Shown one piece after another: positions 28,580 to 37,846 of a DNA stretch of 64,000 bases; position 1 is the first letter of the stretch, and each line of letters starts with the position of its first letter. This DNA is from Streptomyces sp. Je 1-79 (GTDB lineage: Bacteria > Actinomycetota > Actinomycetes > Streptomycetales > Streptomycetaceae). Under the pieces are notes generated by a model. The model searched no databases. It was not told where the DNA came from and was given only the letters and a program-made list of their open reading frames with translations. Both the position numbers and the translations under genes were made by a program. Where the stretch lies: contig NZ_JAMGSL010000005.1 of assembly GCF_025195125.1 (NCBI RefSeq), positions 1 through 64,000 of the forward strand. Reading direction: 5' to 3'.

Positions 28580-29056
28580 TCACGCCCCACCGAGGCCGGC
28601 CAGTTTGCGGAAGTCCCACGACGCCACGGCGTCCGGGGTCAGCTTCAGCCAGGCGTGCCGGCCGTCGTGCGGCATCTCGTCCATACCGAAGTTCTTCGCG
28701 GCGAAGAGCCGTTCCGGCACGTCGAGTTCGGGGCACGGCTCGCCCGTGCGAGGGGCCTCGCCGACGAAGACCGCGGTGCCCGAGAGCTCGGCGCCGCGCA
28801 GCTCTCCGTACTCCTCTCCGTCGTCCACCACCACCGCGATCCGCGGATCACGGCGCAGCTCCGCCCAACGGCGGCTCCTGGTGATCGAGTAGAGCCAGAG
28901 CGAGGTCCCGTCCCACACGAACCAGAGGGCGCCGACATGCGGGCGTCCGTCGGCGGAGACGGTCGCGACCCGGCAGGTGCGCTGCTCGGTGAGGAAGGTG
29001 TCGAGCTCGGCAGGGGTCATCATGATCCGGCGTCCACGGCGCTGTGCGACGGCCAT
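28580..29056 (-). CDS. PPOX-class split-barrel flavin/F420-dependent protein
   Basis: 158 residues with a PNPOx-type split barrel: MMTPAELDTFLTEQRTCRVATVSADGRPHVGALWFVWDG, then LYSITRSRRWAELRRDPRIAVVVDDG. This short class (pyridoxamine phosphate oxidase-like, many of them F420-binding in actinobacteria) reduces or binds small cofactors; function unassigned. ATG 29056 with AAGGGG at about 8 nt upstream is used; ATGs 11 and 12 codons later are also possible. It is the third PNPOx-fold gene within 6 kb but is well diverged from the others. Confidence 0.83.
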   Translation of the reverse strand: MAVAQRRGRRIMMTPAELDTFLTEQRTCRVATVSADGRPHVGALWFVWDGTSLWLYSITRSRRWAELRRDPRIAVVVDDGEEYGELRGAELSGTAVFVGEAPRTGEPCPELDVPERLFAAKNFGMDEMPHDGRHAWLKLTPDAVASWDFRKLAGLGGA

Positions 29057-29174
29057 CGTCCGCCCCTTTCCAGAAGTCTGATGAAGTGTCAGAAATCATG
29101 GACGCTCTTCCCTCCTGGGGCAAGGGTGGCTAGCCTCGCCCGCCCGGAAAACGGCGCGGGCGACAGGGGAGACC

Positions 29175-29834
29175 ATGACCGGTACCAGGCAGTGGGAACA
29201 GCTTCAGGAGCAGCTCGAACCGTCCGGCACGGTGCTTCTCACCGTCGAATGCCAGCAGGGGGTCGTCGGCAGGAACAGCGCCCTGCCCGAACTCGCCACG
29301 GCCGTCCGCTCGTCCGGCGCGCTGGCGAACGTCGCCCGGCTGGTCGCGGCCGCGCACGAGGCCGACGTGCAGGTGATCCACGCCGTCGCCGAGCGCAGGC
29401 CCGACGGGCGCGGCGCCAACAGCAACGCCCGGCTCTTCCGGGCCGCCGCCCGGCTGCCGGTACAGCAGCACAGCGGCAGTACGGCGGTACGGATCGCCGA
29501 CCCCATCGAGGTCGCCGACCAGGACCTGGTCGTACGGAGGCTGCACGGGCTCTCGCCCCTCGCCGGCACCGACGTCGACCCGCTGCTGCGCAACCTCGGC
29601 TGCCGCACGCTCGTCGTCACCGGCGTCTCGGCCAATGTGGCGATCCCCAACGCCGTCTTCGACGCGGTCAACCTCGGCTACACCGTGGTCGTGCCCGGCG
29701 ACGCCATCGCGGGGGTGCCGGCCGACTACACCCCCGCGATGATCCGTCACACGCTGGCGCTCGTCTCCACGGTCACCACCACCGAGGACGTGCTGCGCTG
29801 CTGGAAGAGCCCGCGGCGCGCCACGCGCGCGTGA
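29175..29834 (+). CDS. Isochorismatase-fold protein lacking the catalytic triad
   Basis: 219 residues with the isochorismatase/cysteine hydrolase fold: the first strand TVLLTVECQQG, then GTDVDPLLRNLGCRTLVVTGVSANVAIPNAVFDAV. The family's Asp-Lys-Cys triad is not conserved: the Asp position is E25, the Lys position is R121 or R122, and the nucleophile Cys in the TGV-N-C motif is A156. Family members without the cysteine cannot perform the usual hydrolysis, so this may be a binding or scaffolding protein. ATG 29175 follows GGGGAG. A TAGCCT upstream (near 29133) can act as -10. Confidence 0.82.
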   Translation: MTGTRQWEQLQEQLEPSGTVLLTVECQQGVVGRNSALPELATAVRSSGALANVARLVAAAHEADVQVIHAVAERRPDGRGANSNARLFRAAARLPVQQHSGSTAVRIADPIEVADQDLVVRRLHGLSPLAGTDVDPLLRNLGCRTLVVTGVSANVAIPNAVFDAVNLGYTVVVPGDAIAGVPADYTPAMIRHTLALVSTVTTTEDVLRCWKSPRRATRA

Positions 29835-29904
29835 CCGATCACGCCGCGCGACCGATCACGTCCGCGTGACCGAACTCTTCCGAGTGCCCGATCACGTCCG
29901 CGTG
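29834..29904. repeat. Short direct repeats in intergenic spacer
   Basis: CCGATCACGTCCGCGTG occurs at 29852-29868 and 29888-29904, with a diverged third copy starting near 29835. They fill the gap between convergent genes. Confidence 0.6.
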
Positions 29905-29908
29905 CCCC

Positions 29909-30325
29909 TCACGCCAGCGTGATCGAGTCCCCGTCCACCTTGATCGGGGTCGGCGGCAGCGGAGTGGTGGCAGGGCCGCCCTTCACGCTGCCGTCCGACA
30001 CGTCGAACTTGCTCTGGTGGCACGGGCAGGTGATGACGCCGTCGGCGACACCGCTGACCGCGCAGCCCTGGTGGGTGCACTTGGACGAGAAGGCCTTGAA
30101 CTCGCCGGCCGTCGGCTGGGTGATCACCACACCCTGACCGTCGAGGACCTTGCCGCCGCCCACCGGGATGTCCGCGGTCTTCGCGAGGGCCGCCCCGGCC
30201 TCCTTCGGAGCGTCGCCCGCGCCCCCGCCCGTCGCACCGTCCTTGGCGCCGCAGGCGGTGAGCGCCACCACGATGCCCGCGCCACCCGCCGCCGCGACGA
30301 CCGTCCGACGTGCTACTCCACTCAT
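29909..30325 (-). CDS. Rieske [2Fe-2S] lipoprotein
   Basis: 138 residues. A short RR-containing signal peptide ends in the lipobox LTAC (C25), so it is probably exported and lipidated, possibly by the Tat route. The C-terminal Rieske domain has both cluster motifs: C83-T-H85 with C88, and C100-P-C102-H103, enough for a [2Fe-2S] cluster with a disulphide between C88 and C102. Small secreted Rieske proteins of this kind in streptomycetes are electron carriers of unknown partner. ATG 30325 has AAGGGGAG upstream. No partner oxygenase or quinol-cytochrome subunit is adjacent. Confidence 0.9.
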   Translation of the reverse strand: MSGVARRTVVAAAGGAGIVVALTACGAKDGATGGGAGDAPKEAGAALAKTADIPVGGGKVLDGQGVVITQPTAGEFKAFSSKCTHQGCAVSGVADGVITCPCHQSKFDVSDGSVKGGPATTPLPPTPIKVDGDSITLA

Positions 30326-30410
30326 CGCACTCCCCTTGGGTTCCCGATCACATCGACGCGATCACGTTGTAGGAGTGAGTACGAGCGGGAGCACGGAAAA
30401 GTTCAACGCG

Positions 30411-32684
30411 CTACGACTCCGTTCGCAGCGCCGCCAGGACCTCGCCGGCCAGGGCGACCGGATCGCCCGCCGGACGTGTCGGGTACGACGCGCGAGCGCG
30501 CGCCCAGGCGTCGTCGACGGCGAACCAGTCGACGGGAACCGGAGCCGTACCGTTGACCAGGGCGTGGTCGAGACCCGCGAAGTACGTCGCCCAGCGCGGC
30601 GCGTAGAGGTCCTGGACCAGCCCGGACCACTCGCGGTTCGCGTAGTCGCGCAGTCCGCTCTCGCTGGGCACGCGGTCGCCCCAGGTCGTCAGGATCGAGC
30701 GGGCGTCGTACTCCAGCCTGTCGCGTTCGGCGGCATCCGCGCCCCAGGAGCGGGCGTCGGCGAGCCACGGCCCGATCAGGAAGCGCCGGTCGGAGCCGAC
30801 CAGCCGGCCGAGCAGCTTCTCGGCGGCCTGCCACTCGCCGACCAGCGCCCGGAAGGCCGCCAGCTCTTTCGCTTCGTACGCCGCCCTGATCCGCGGGAGC
30901 AGGACGCGGCTGCGGTTGGCGAGCGCCTGGCGGGCCACGTCGACCAGGTCGTAGCGGTACGCGTCCGTGGTCCGCAGCTCCGGGGCCACCTGGAGCAGCT
31001 CCGCCAGGGCACGTTCCACCCGTGTGGCGTCGTAGCGCATCGCGGTCGGACTCCACCGCCCGGCGCGGCTCGCCGTCAGACTCGGGCGCGCGGTGAACAG
31101 GCTGTCCTGCGGTTCGCTCCAGCTGCCCGTGGGGGTGCTGTACGGGCCGAGGCGCAACTGCTCCCACGCGGCCGCCGCGTGCGGGTCCGCACCGCCGTAG
31201 CGTCGGGAGGCGTACGCCGCGAACCAGGCCGCGTGGTCGATCGGGCCCGGCTCCCAGGCGAGTTCGGTGAAGAGGTCGAACGCCGCGGGGTTCCCGCCGG
31301 TGCTCTCCGGCAGATACGCGATGCCGCGCAGCGCGCTGCCGGGCTTCGTCAGCCAGGTGTGGAAGCGGGCGCCCCAGGCGTGGGTGTTGGCGCCCAGGCC
31401 GGAGTGGCCGCCGAAGTTCGGGATCGTGCCGAAGGCGTACGGCGTCCCGGCCCACTGGGCCTCCCGGTCCAGATTGTCGTACCGGTCCGAGAGACCGTCG
31501 ACGACGAGCACCCGGCTCCGGTCCACCCCGCTGAGGACGGCCGCGGACGGATTGCGCTGCCAGCCGAGCATGACCCAGGTGGCACCGGGACGCGCGGTGT
31601 CCAGCGCCCGCTGGACGGCCGCCGCCGCGCTGGGCACGTCCACCGAGCCGGGCGTGCCGCCCTCGTGCAGCAGGTCCATCTTGAACATGTCGCTGTCGCC
31701 GAACTTCCGCTGCTGGACGCGGTAGTACGCGGCGGCGAGACGGTCGAAGACCGGACCGGTCGGGTCCAGCCAGTCGGGGCGGGCGAAGCCGATCCAGGTG
31801 CCCTGCGGCACCGTGACCGCCCCCGGGTTGCGGTCGGCGAAGCCCGGCGGGACCGTGCCGAAGAAGCCCGGCAGGACGGGAGTCATCCCGAGCGAGCGCA
31901 GCCGGTCCGCGATCCGGCGGCCCAGCGCCGCGCGGGACTCCACGAGCTGCCGGGAGACCGGCCCTCCGAACCCCGACAGGTTCTGCAGCAGCCACCAGGC
32001 CTGATGGGCCGGGCCGGGGATCCACGCCCGCAACTCGGCCTCGTCGTAGCCGAAGTCCTGGAGCGCGCGGTAGTAGGGGTACTCGGCGCCCGTCGGGACG
32101 AAGACCTCGTTCACCCCGTGCAGCGCGAGCAGATCGATGTCGCGCTGGTACGAGGTGAAGTCGCGGTACGGGCCGGAGTAGCCCTCGTCGGTGTCGTTGA
32201 GCGCGTACCGGTGGGGCACGCTCGCCGAGCGCGTGACCTCGCCGTCGACGGCGGGGAGCGTACGGGGGAGCCGGCCGATGCTGTCGCCGGGCCAGCCGAT
32301 GTCGACACCTGCGACGTGCTCCAGGTACCAGCCGACGCCGGTGAGCAGGGTGGCCGGGGAGGTGCCCCGGACCCGGATCGCACCCGGCGGGCCGGAGACG
32401 GAGAAGCGGTCGCCGGAGGCGCCCCGCGCGACCGGGACCAGGGTGAACTGGGAGGCGCGGGCAGGCAGCAGCCGCTCCAGGCTCGCGCGGGCGGGCGCCG
32501 GGTCGAAGGCGGGCGCGGCGGTCCGGGCGAGGGCGACCGGTCCGGCGGTACGGACCAGGGCGTTCGGTGCGCCGACGCCGGGCCCGGCCGAGACGGCGGT
32601 GCTCGGAAGTGCCAGCGAGGTGATCGTGGCCAGCGCCACGACGGCGAGAGTCCTGCGACGTCGAAGGACCGGGGGACTGCCCAT
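30411..32684 (-). CDS. Secreted alpha-N-acetylglucosaminidase, GH89
   Basis: About 757 residues. A signal peptide (basic start, hydrophobic core, AVSA) is followed by a small N-terminal domain, the GH89 catalytic barrel and a helical C-terminal domain, as in human NAGLU and Clostridium CpGH89. The two catalytic acids can be placed at E341 (LLHEGG) and E460 (YLPESTGG), next to conserved PHRYALNDTDEGYSGPY and NFGGHSGLGANTHAWG. It releases terminal alpha-linked GlcNAc from glycans such as heparan or gastric mucin types. ATG 32684 is preferred (AGGGAG upstream); ATG 32714 adds ten residues. A stand-alone gene. Confidence 0.92.
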   Translation of the reverse strand: MGSPPVLRRRRTLAVVALATITSLALPSTAVSAGPGVGAPNALVRTAGPVALARTAAPAFDPAPARASLERLLPARASQFTLVPVARGASGDRFSVSGPPGAIRVRGTSPATLLTGVGWYLEHVAGVDIGWPGDSIGRLPRTLPAVDGEVTRSASVPHRYALNDTDEGYSGPYRDFTSYQRDIDLLALHGVNEVFVPTGAEYPYYRALQDFGYDEAELRAWIPGPAHQAWWLLQNLSGFGGPVSRQLVESRAALGRRIADRLRSLGMTPVLPGFFGTVPPGFADRNPGAVTVPQGTWIGFARPDWLDPTGPVFDRLAAAYYRVQQRKFGDSDMFKMDLLHEGGTPGSVDVPSAAAAVQRALDTARPGATWVMLGWQRNPSAAVLSGVDRSRVLVVDGLSDRYDNLDREAQWAGTPYAFGTIPNFGGHSGLGANTHAWGARFHTWLTKPGSALRGIAYLPESTGGNPAAFDLFTELAWEPGPIDHAAWFAAYASRRYGGADPHAAAAWEQLRLGPYSTPTGSWSEPQDSLFTARPSLTASRAGRWSPTAMRYDATRVERALAELLQVAPELRTTDAYRYDLVDVARQALANRSRVLLPRIRAAYEAKELAAFRALVGEWQAAEKLLGRLVGSDRRFLIGPWLADARSWGADAAERDRLEYDARSILTTWGDRVPSESGLRDYANREWSGLVQDLYAPRWATYFAGLDHALVNGTAPVPVDWFAVDDAWARARASYPTRPAGDPVALAGEVLAALRTES

Positions 32685-33174
32685 CTGGCTCCCTGCTCGG
32701 AGTGATTGACGCATGATCCGCCCACTCTCCGACGACGTGCCGTTCCGGCGGCGCAGGCGGAGCCGAGCAAGGGACGGCGCTCATCCGTGCGGGTGCAAGA
32801 GGACGGGGCGCGGGCGGCCGGGCCCCTCGTACGGCAGAGCTCACGCGCGGCCCCGACGGCCTCGGCGACCGCCATGGCGAGCCTGGGCGTGCCCCCGAAT
32901 GGCACAATCCGGGGCAGCTCGCCGACAAGCCCCGGCGTGCCCCGGCGTGAACACCTCGGCCGTCGCGCCGACCGGCGCCGTCGGCCGAAAGCCCTGGTAG
33001 TGGCGCTGCAAGGACCTACGGCCGTCGTGCGCTGGACGACGTTCGTCGACGGGCGGACATCGCCGGTCACGGCACCAGCCGCCCGGGCCTTCGTTCTGCG
33101 GGGGCGGCCAAGGCTGCCTAGTGTCATGGCGTGGAGCACACAGACAGTGCCCCGCCCGGACCCGGAGGTGCGCG
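32685..33174. other. Divergent intergenic region between GH89 and aldehyde dehydrogenase genes
   Basis: 490 nt. TAGTGT (33119-33124) is a candidate -10 for the aldehyde dehydrogenase operon, and the GGAGGTG at 33164-33170 is its ribosome site. I see no convincing gene or known RNA motif elsewhere in it. Confidence 0.45.
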
Positions 33175-34644
33175 ATGCCGGAGTTGTTCATCGGAGGCAC
33201 GTGGGCCGCCGCTGCCGACGGTCGCACGCGGGAGATCCGCTGCCCGGCGGACGGCACCCTGGTCGCCACCGTGGACGAGGCCGGTCCCCAGGACGCGGCG
33301 GCGGCCGTCGCCGCCGCCCGCGAGGCGTTCGACAGCGGGCCGTGGCCCGCCACGCCCGCCGCGGAGCGCGGACGGCTGCTGGTGCGCGTCGCCGATCTGC
33401 TCGAACGGGACAAGGCGGTCTTCGCCCGGGCCGAGTCCCTGGACACCGGCAAGCGGCTCGTCGAGTCCGAGTACGACATGGACGACATCGCGGCCTGCTT
33501 CCGCTACTTCGGCAATCTGACCGCGTCGGGCGGCAGCGACCGGATCATCGCCACCGGCAACCCGGAGGCGGACAGCCGGGTGGTGCACGAACCGGTCGGG
33601 GTGTGCGCACTGATCACTCCATGGAACTATCCGCTGCTGCAGACCGCGTGGAAGGTCGCCCCGGCGCTCGGGGCGGGCAACACGTTCGTGCTGAAGCCGA
33701 GCGAACTCACCCCGCACACCGCGATCCTGCTGATGCGGCTGCTCACCGAGGCGGGGCTGCCGCCCGGGGCCGGAAACCTGATCCTGGGGACGGGCGCCGA
33801 GGCCGGCGCGCCGCTCACCGAGGATCCCCGCGTGGACCTGGTGTCGTTCACCGGCGGCCTGGCCACCGGCCGCCGGATCATGGCGGCGGCGGCGCCCACG
33901 GTGAAGAAGGTCGCCCTGGAGCTCGGCGGCAAGAACCCGAACATCGTCTTCGCGGACGCCGACTTCGAGGCGGCTGTCGACCACGCGCTGATGGCCGTCT
34001 TCCTGCACTCCGGACAGGTCTGCTCGGCAGGCGCCCGCCTCCTCGTGGAGGACTCCCTGCACGACGCCTTCGTCGACGAGATCGTGACCCGCGCGCGGGC
34101 CATCCCGATGGGCGGCCCGTTCGACGAGAACGCGCGGACCGGGCCGCTGATCTCGGCGGCACACCGCGACAAGGTGGAGGCCTATGTGGCCGCGGGCCTG
34201 GCCGAGGGCGCGGTGCTGCGCTGTGGCGGGGCGCGGCCGACGGACCCGGAACTCGCCCACGGCTACTACTATCCGCCGACCGTGCTGGACGACTGCACGC
34301 CCGGGATGTCGGTGGTCCGGGACGAGTCGTTCGGCCCGGTGCTCACGGTCGAGCGGTTCGACAGCGAGGCCGAGGCCGTCGCCGTCGCCAACGACACCAT
34401 GTACGGCCTCGCGGGTGCGGTCTGGTCGCAGGACACCGGCCGCGCACACCGGGTCGCGTCCCGGCTCCGGGCGGGCACCGTCTGGATCAACGACTTCCAC
34501 CCCTACGTGCCGCAGGCGGAATGGGGCGGCATGAAGCAATCCGGTTTCGGCCGTGAACTGGGGCCGGCGGGACTCGCCGAATACCAGGAGACCAAGCACA
34601 TCTGGCGCAATCTCGCCCCCAAGGCGCAGAGGTGGTTCGAGTGA
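33175..34644 (+). CDS. Aldehyde dehydrogenase (betaine-aldehyde type)
   Basis: 489 residues, full length. The NAD(P)-dependent ALDH residues are in place: N151 (TPWNYPLLQ), E249 (LELGGKNPN) and nucleophile C283 (SGQVCSAG). The fold and wording place it among betaine-aldehyde/amino-aldehyde dehydrogenases. ATG 33175 has GGAGGT 5 nt upstream. It is translationally coupled to the permease (GTGA overlap), and a GMC alcohol oxidase follows, so the natural reading is uptake of an amino alcohol, oxidation to the aldehyde by the GMC enzyme, then to the acid by this one. Choline is the obvious candidate, unproven. Confidence 0.92.
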   Translation: MPELFIGGTWAAAADGRTREIRCPADGTLVATVDEAGPQDAAAAVAAAREAFDSGPWPATPAAERGRLLVRVADLLERDKAVFARAESLDTGKRLVESEYDMDDIAACFRYFGNLTASGGSDRIIATGNPEADSRVVHEPVGVCALITPWNYPLLQTAWKVAPALGAGNTFVLKPSELTPHTAILLMRLLTEAGLPPGAGNLILGTGAEAGAPLTEDPRVDLVSFTGGLATGRRIMAAAAPTVKKVALELGGKNPNIVFADADFEAAVDHALMAVFLHSGQVCSAGARLLVEDSLHDAFVDEIVTRARAIPMGGPFDENARTGPLISAAHRDKVEAYVAAGLAEGAVLRCGGARPTDPELAHGYYYPPTVLDDCTPGMSVVRDESFGPVLTVERFDSEAEAVAVANDTMYGLAGAVWSQDTGRAHRVASRLRAGTVWINDFHPYVPQAEWGGMKQSGFGRELGPAGLAEYQETKHIWRNLAPKAQRWFE

Positions 34645-36188
34645 CCGCACAGCCGGCAGGCCAGGACCGGCCCGGCGCCGGCGACGGCGCCCCGCACGAC
34701 GACGACTCGGTGACCGAGCTCGGGTACCGGCCCGAACTGAAGCGCACGCTCGGCAACTTCCACACGTTCGCCGCGGGGATCAGCTACATCTCGATCCTGA
34801 CCGGCACGTTCCAGCTGTTCTACTTCGGAATCACCTTCGGCGGCCCGGCCTACTGGTGGTCGTGGCCGATGGTGTTCGTGGGCCAGCTGATGGTGGCGCT
34901 GTGCTTCTGCGAGCTGGCGGCGCGCTACCCGGTCGCGGGCTCGGTCTACAACTGGGCGAAGAAGATGGGCGGCCCGCACGTGGGCTGGCTCGGCGGCTGG
35001 ATGATGATGACGGCCACCATGGTGACCCTGTCGGCCGTGGCCCTGGCGTACCAGATCACGCTGCCGCAGATCGACCCCTGGTTCCAGATCGTCGGCGACG
35101 GCAGCGGCGAGAACGACGCCGCGGCCAACGCGGTCCTGCTGGGCTCGGTGCTGATCCTCTTCTCCACGCTGGTCAACGCCTTCGGCGTACAGCTGATGGC
35201 GCGGATCAACTCGGCGGGTGTCTTCATCGAGCTGATCGCCGCCGTGGCCCTGATCGTCTTCCTCGCCGCGCACATCACCCGGGGACCCTCCACGGTGCTC
35301 ACCGACACGTACGGTCTGGGCAGCGGGGACACGCTCGGCTACTTCGGGGCGTTCCTCACCGCGTCACTCGCCTCGGCGTACGTGATGTACGGCTTCGACA
35401 CGGCCTCCTCCCTCGGCGAGGAGTCCCACCACCCGAGCCGGAACGCGCCGCGAGCGATTCTGCGGGCGCTCGTCGCGTCCTTCCTCCTCGGTGGTCTCAT
35501 CCTGCTGTTCGCGCTGATGGCGGTGCCGGATCTGTCGGCGAAGGAGCTGAGCACGGGCGGCCTGCAGTACGTGGTGCTGGAGACGCTCGGGCCGACGATC
35601 GGTGAGATCTTCCTGTGGTGCGTGGTCGTCGCGATCACCGTGTGCGTGCTGGCCGTCCAGGCAGCGGGCATCCGGCTGATGTTCGCGATGGCACGGGACA
35701 ACAACCTGCCCGCCGGATCGGTGCTCGCCAAGGTGAGCCCGCGCTTCCGGACCCCGGTGATTCCCGCCGTCGTGATCGGTGTGGTGGGTGTGGTCATCCT
35801 GGTCGTCAACATCAACCAGCCGCAGATCTTCTCGGTGATCACCAGCATCGCGATCATCATGATCTACGTGGCGTACCTGCTGGTCACCGTCCCGATGCTG
35901 ATCCAGCGGCTGCGGGGGAACTGGACGCCCCGCGAGGGAGCCTTCTCGCTCGGCCGCCTCGGACTGCCGATCAACATCCTGGCGGTGCTCTGGGGTGCCG
36001 CCATGTCCCTGAACCTGGCCTGGCCCCGTGCCGACGTCTACAACGCGACCGGGCCCCAGCACTGGTACCTGCGCTGGGGCGCGTTCCTGTTCATCGGCAT
36101 CGTGGCGCTCGGCGGCTTCGCCTACTACTGGTTCGTACAGCGGCACCGTACGGGCGTGCTGGCCGAACACCGCGCAGACGTCCCCTGA
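34641..36188 (+). CDS. APC family amino-acid/amine permease
   Basis: 515 residues with 12 transmembrane helices in the APC layout; FAAGISYISILTGTFQLFYFGITFGGPAYWW and the ASAYVMYGFDTASSLGEESHHP block resemble the GABA/choline-type branch (BAT1-like) of amino-acid permeases. It likely imports an amine or amino acid by proton symport. GTG 34641 overlaps the ALDH stop codon (TGA) by 4 nt and has GAGGTGG upstream. It sits between the aldehyde dehydrogenase and GMC oxidoreductase in what looks like one operon. Confidence 0.9.
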   Translation: MTAQPAGQDRPGAGDGAPHDDDSVTELGYRPELKRTLGNFHTFAAGISYISILTGTFQLFYFGITFGGPAYWWSWPMVFVGQLMVALCFCELAARYPVAGSVYNWAKKMGGPHVGWLGGWMMMTATMVTLSAVALAYQITLPQIDPWFQIVGDGSGENDAAANAVLLGSVLILFSTLVNAFGVQLMARINSAGVFIELIAAVALIVFLAAHITRGPSTVLTDTYGLGSGDTLGYFGAFLTASLASAYVMYGFDTASSLGEESHHPSRNAPRAILRALVASFLLGGLILLFALMAVPDLSAKELSTGGLQYVVLETLGPTIGEIFLWCVVVAITVCVLAVQAAGIRLMFAMARDNNLPAGSVLAKVSPRFRTPVIPAVVIGVVGVVILVVNINQPQIFSVITSIAIIMIYVAYLLVTVPMLIQRLRGNWTPREGAFSLGRLGLPINILAVLWGAAMSLNLAWPRADVYNATGPQHWYLRWGAFLFIGIVALGGFAYYWFVQRHRTGVLAEHRADVP

Positions 36189-36231
36189 TCCGCGCTTCCT
36201 CCCCCACGGGACATCCTGTACTGGAGAGACC

Positions 36232-37794
36232 ATGCCCGCACAGCCCTCAGAGCCCGAGTTCGACTACGTCGTGGTCGGCGGCGGCACCGCCGGGGCGGTC
36301 GTCGCGGCCCGCCTGTCGGAGGATCCCGGTGTCAGCGTCTGCGTGCTGGAGGCGGGCCCCTCCGACGAGGGCGACGAGAACATCCTGCGGCTGGACCGGT
36401 GGATGGCGCTGCTGGAGTCCGGCTACGACTGGGACTATCCGGTGGAGCCGCAGGAGAACGGCAACAGCTTCATGCGCCACGCGCGTGCCAAGGTGCTCGG
36501 CGGTTGCTCGTCGCACAACTCGTGCATCGCCTTCTGGGCGCCGGCCGAGGACCTCGACGAGTGGGGTGCGATGGGGTGCTCGGGCTGGAGCGCGGCCGAC
36601 TGCTTCCCGTTGTACCAGCGGCTGGAGACCAACGACGGCCCCGGCGACCACCATGGCCGCTCCGGTCCCGTGACGATCCGCTCGGTGCCGCCCCGGGACC
36701 CGTGCGGCCGGGCGCTGTTGGCGGCCTGCGCGGCGAGCGCCATCCCGACGGTGCCGTTCAACTCCGGCCGCACGGTGGTGCGCGGCGCGAACTGGTTCCA
36801 GATCAACTGCCGTGAGGACGGGACCCGTTCCTCCGCCTCGGTGTCGTATCTGCACCCCGTGATGGGCAAGCGGCCCCATCTGGAGGTACGCACCGGGGTG
36901 CAGGCGAGGCGGTTGCTCTTCGACGGCGCGCGCTGCTCGGGGGTGGAGTACCTGCGGCCGGACGCGGTGCACGTCGACTCCGTACGGGCGCGGCGCGAGG
37001 TGATCGTCTGCTGCGGGGCGATCGACTCGCCGAAGCTGCTGATGCTGTCGGGCATCGGGCCCGCCGCCCATCTGCGCGACAACGGCGTGGACGTACGGGT
37101 GGACTCCCCCGGCGTCGGCTCGCACCTCCAGGACCATCCCGAGGGGGTGATCATGTGGGAGGCGAAGCAGCCCATGGTCACCTCGTCCACGCAGTGGTGG
37201 GAGATCGGGATCTTCGCGGACACCGAACCGGGCCTTGACCGGCCGGATCTGATGTTCCACTACGGTTCGGTCCCGTTCGACATGAACACCTACCGGCGCG
37301 GCTATCCGACCACCGACAACGCCTTCTGCCTCACGCCGAACGTCACCCGGGCCCGCTCGGAGGGCACGGTCCGGCTGCGCAGCCGGGACTTCCGGGACAA
37401 GCCGAAGGTCGACCCGCGCTACTTCACCCACGAGCACGACATCCGGGTGATGATCCGCGGGCTGCGGCTGGCGCGGGAGATCGCGGCTCAGGCGCCGCTC
37501 GTCGACTGGAAGGGGCTGGAGCTGGCGCCCGGACCGGACGCCACGACCGACGAGGAGCTGTTCTCCTACATCCGCCAGACGCACAACACGGTCTACCACC
37601 CGGCGGGCACCGTGCGGATGGGCGCCGAGCAGGACTCCGCCTCCCCCCTCGACCCGCAGCTGCGGGTCAAGGGGGTGCAGGGGCTACGGGTGGCGGACGC
37701 CTCGGTCATGCCGTTCCTGCCCGCGGTCAATCCGTGCATCACCACGATGATGATCGGCGAGAAGTGCGCGGACATGATCCGGGCAGGACAGTGA
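36232..37794 (+). CDS. GMC family FAD-dependent oxidoreductase (choline dehydrogenase-like)
   Basis: 520 residues. The N-terminal FAD Rossmann motif is VVVGGGTAGAVVAARL; further GMC signatures are KVLGGCSSHN and the C-terminal block with H456 (VYHPAGTVRMG) and N500 (PAVNPC), the usual catalytic pair. GMC enzymes oxidise primary alcohols to aldehydes; choline dehydrogenase is one, but the exact substrate is unassigned. ATG 36232 has GGAGAG upstream. It lies 43 nt after the permease and completes the alcohol-to-acid route with the upstream ALDH. Confidence 0.92.
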   Translation: MPAQPSEPEFDYVVVGGGTAGAVVAARLSEDPGVSVCVLEAGPSDEGDENILRLDRWMALLESGYDWDYPVEPQENGNSFMRHARAKVLGGCSSHNSCIAFWAPAEDLDEWGAMGCSGWSAADCFPLYQRLETNDGPGDHHGRSGPVTIRSVPPRDPCGRALLAACAASAIPTVPFNSGRTVVRGANWFQINCREDGTRSSASVSYLHPVMGKRPHLEVRTGVQARRLLFDGARCSGVEYLRPDAVHVDSVRARREVIVCCGAIDSPKLLMLSGIGPAAHLRDNGVDVRVDSPGVGSHLQDHPEGVIMWEAKQPMVTSSTQWWEIGIFADTEPGLDRPDLMFHYGSVPFDMNTYRRGYPTTDNAFCLTPNVTRARSEGTVRLRSRDFRDKPKVDPRYFTHEHDIRVMIRGLRLAREIAAQAPLVDWKGLELAPGPDATTDEELFSYIRQTHNTVYHPAGTVRMGAEQDSASPLDPQLRVKGVQGLRVADASVMPFLPAVNPCITTMMIGEKCADMIRAGQ

Positions 37795-37846
37795 CCGCAA
37801 CCCGGTCGCGACGGAGGCCCTGCTGGTAGCCGTATAGCCTGGCGAA

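Noticed and set aside
14628..30325. Possible secondary-metabolite gene cluster around the PhzF-like and monofunctional enzymes
   Set aside because: No polyketide synthase, NRPS, terpene or RiPP core gene; PhzF, SRPBCC and PPOX proteins here are scattered single genes.
30150..32705. Very long plus-strand open frame opposite the GH89 gene
   Set aside because: Arg/Gly/Val-rich translation with no motif; the minus strand encodes a recognisable GH89 enzyme with signal peptide and catalytic acids.
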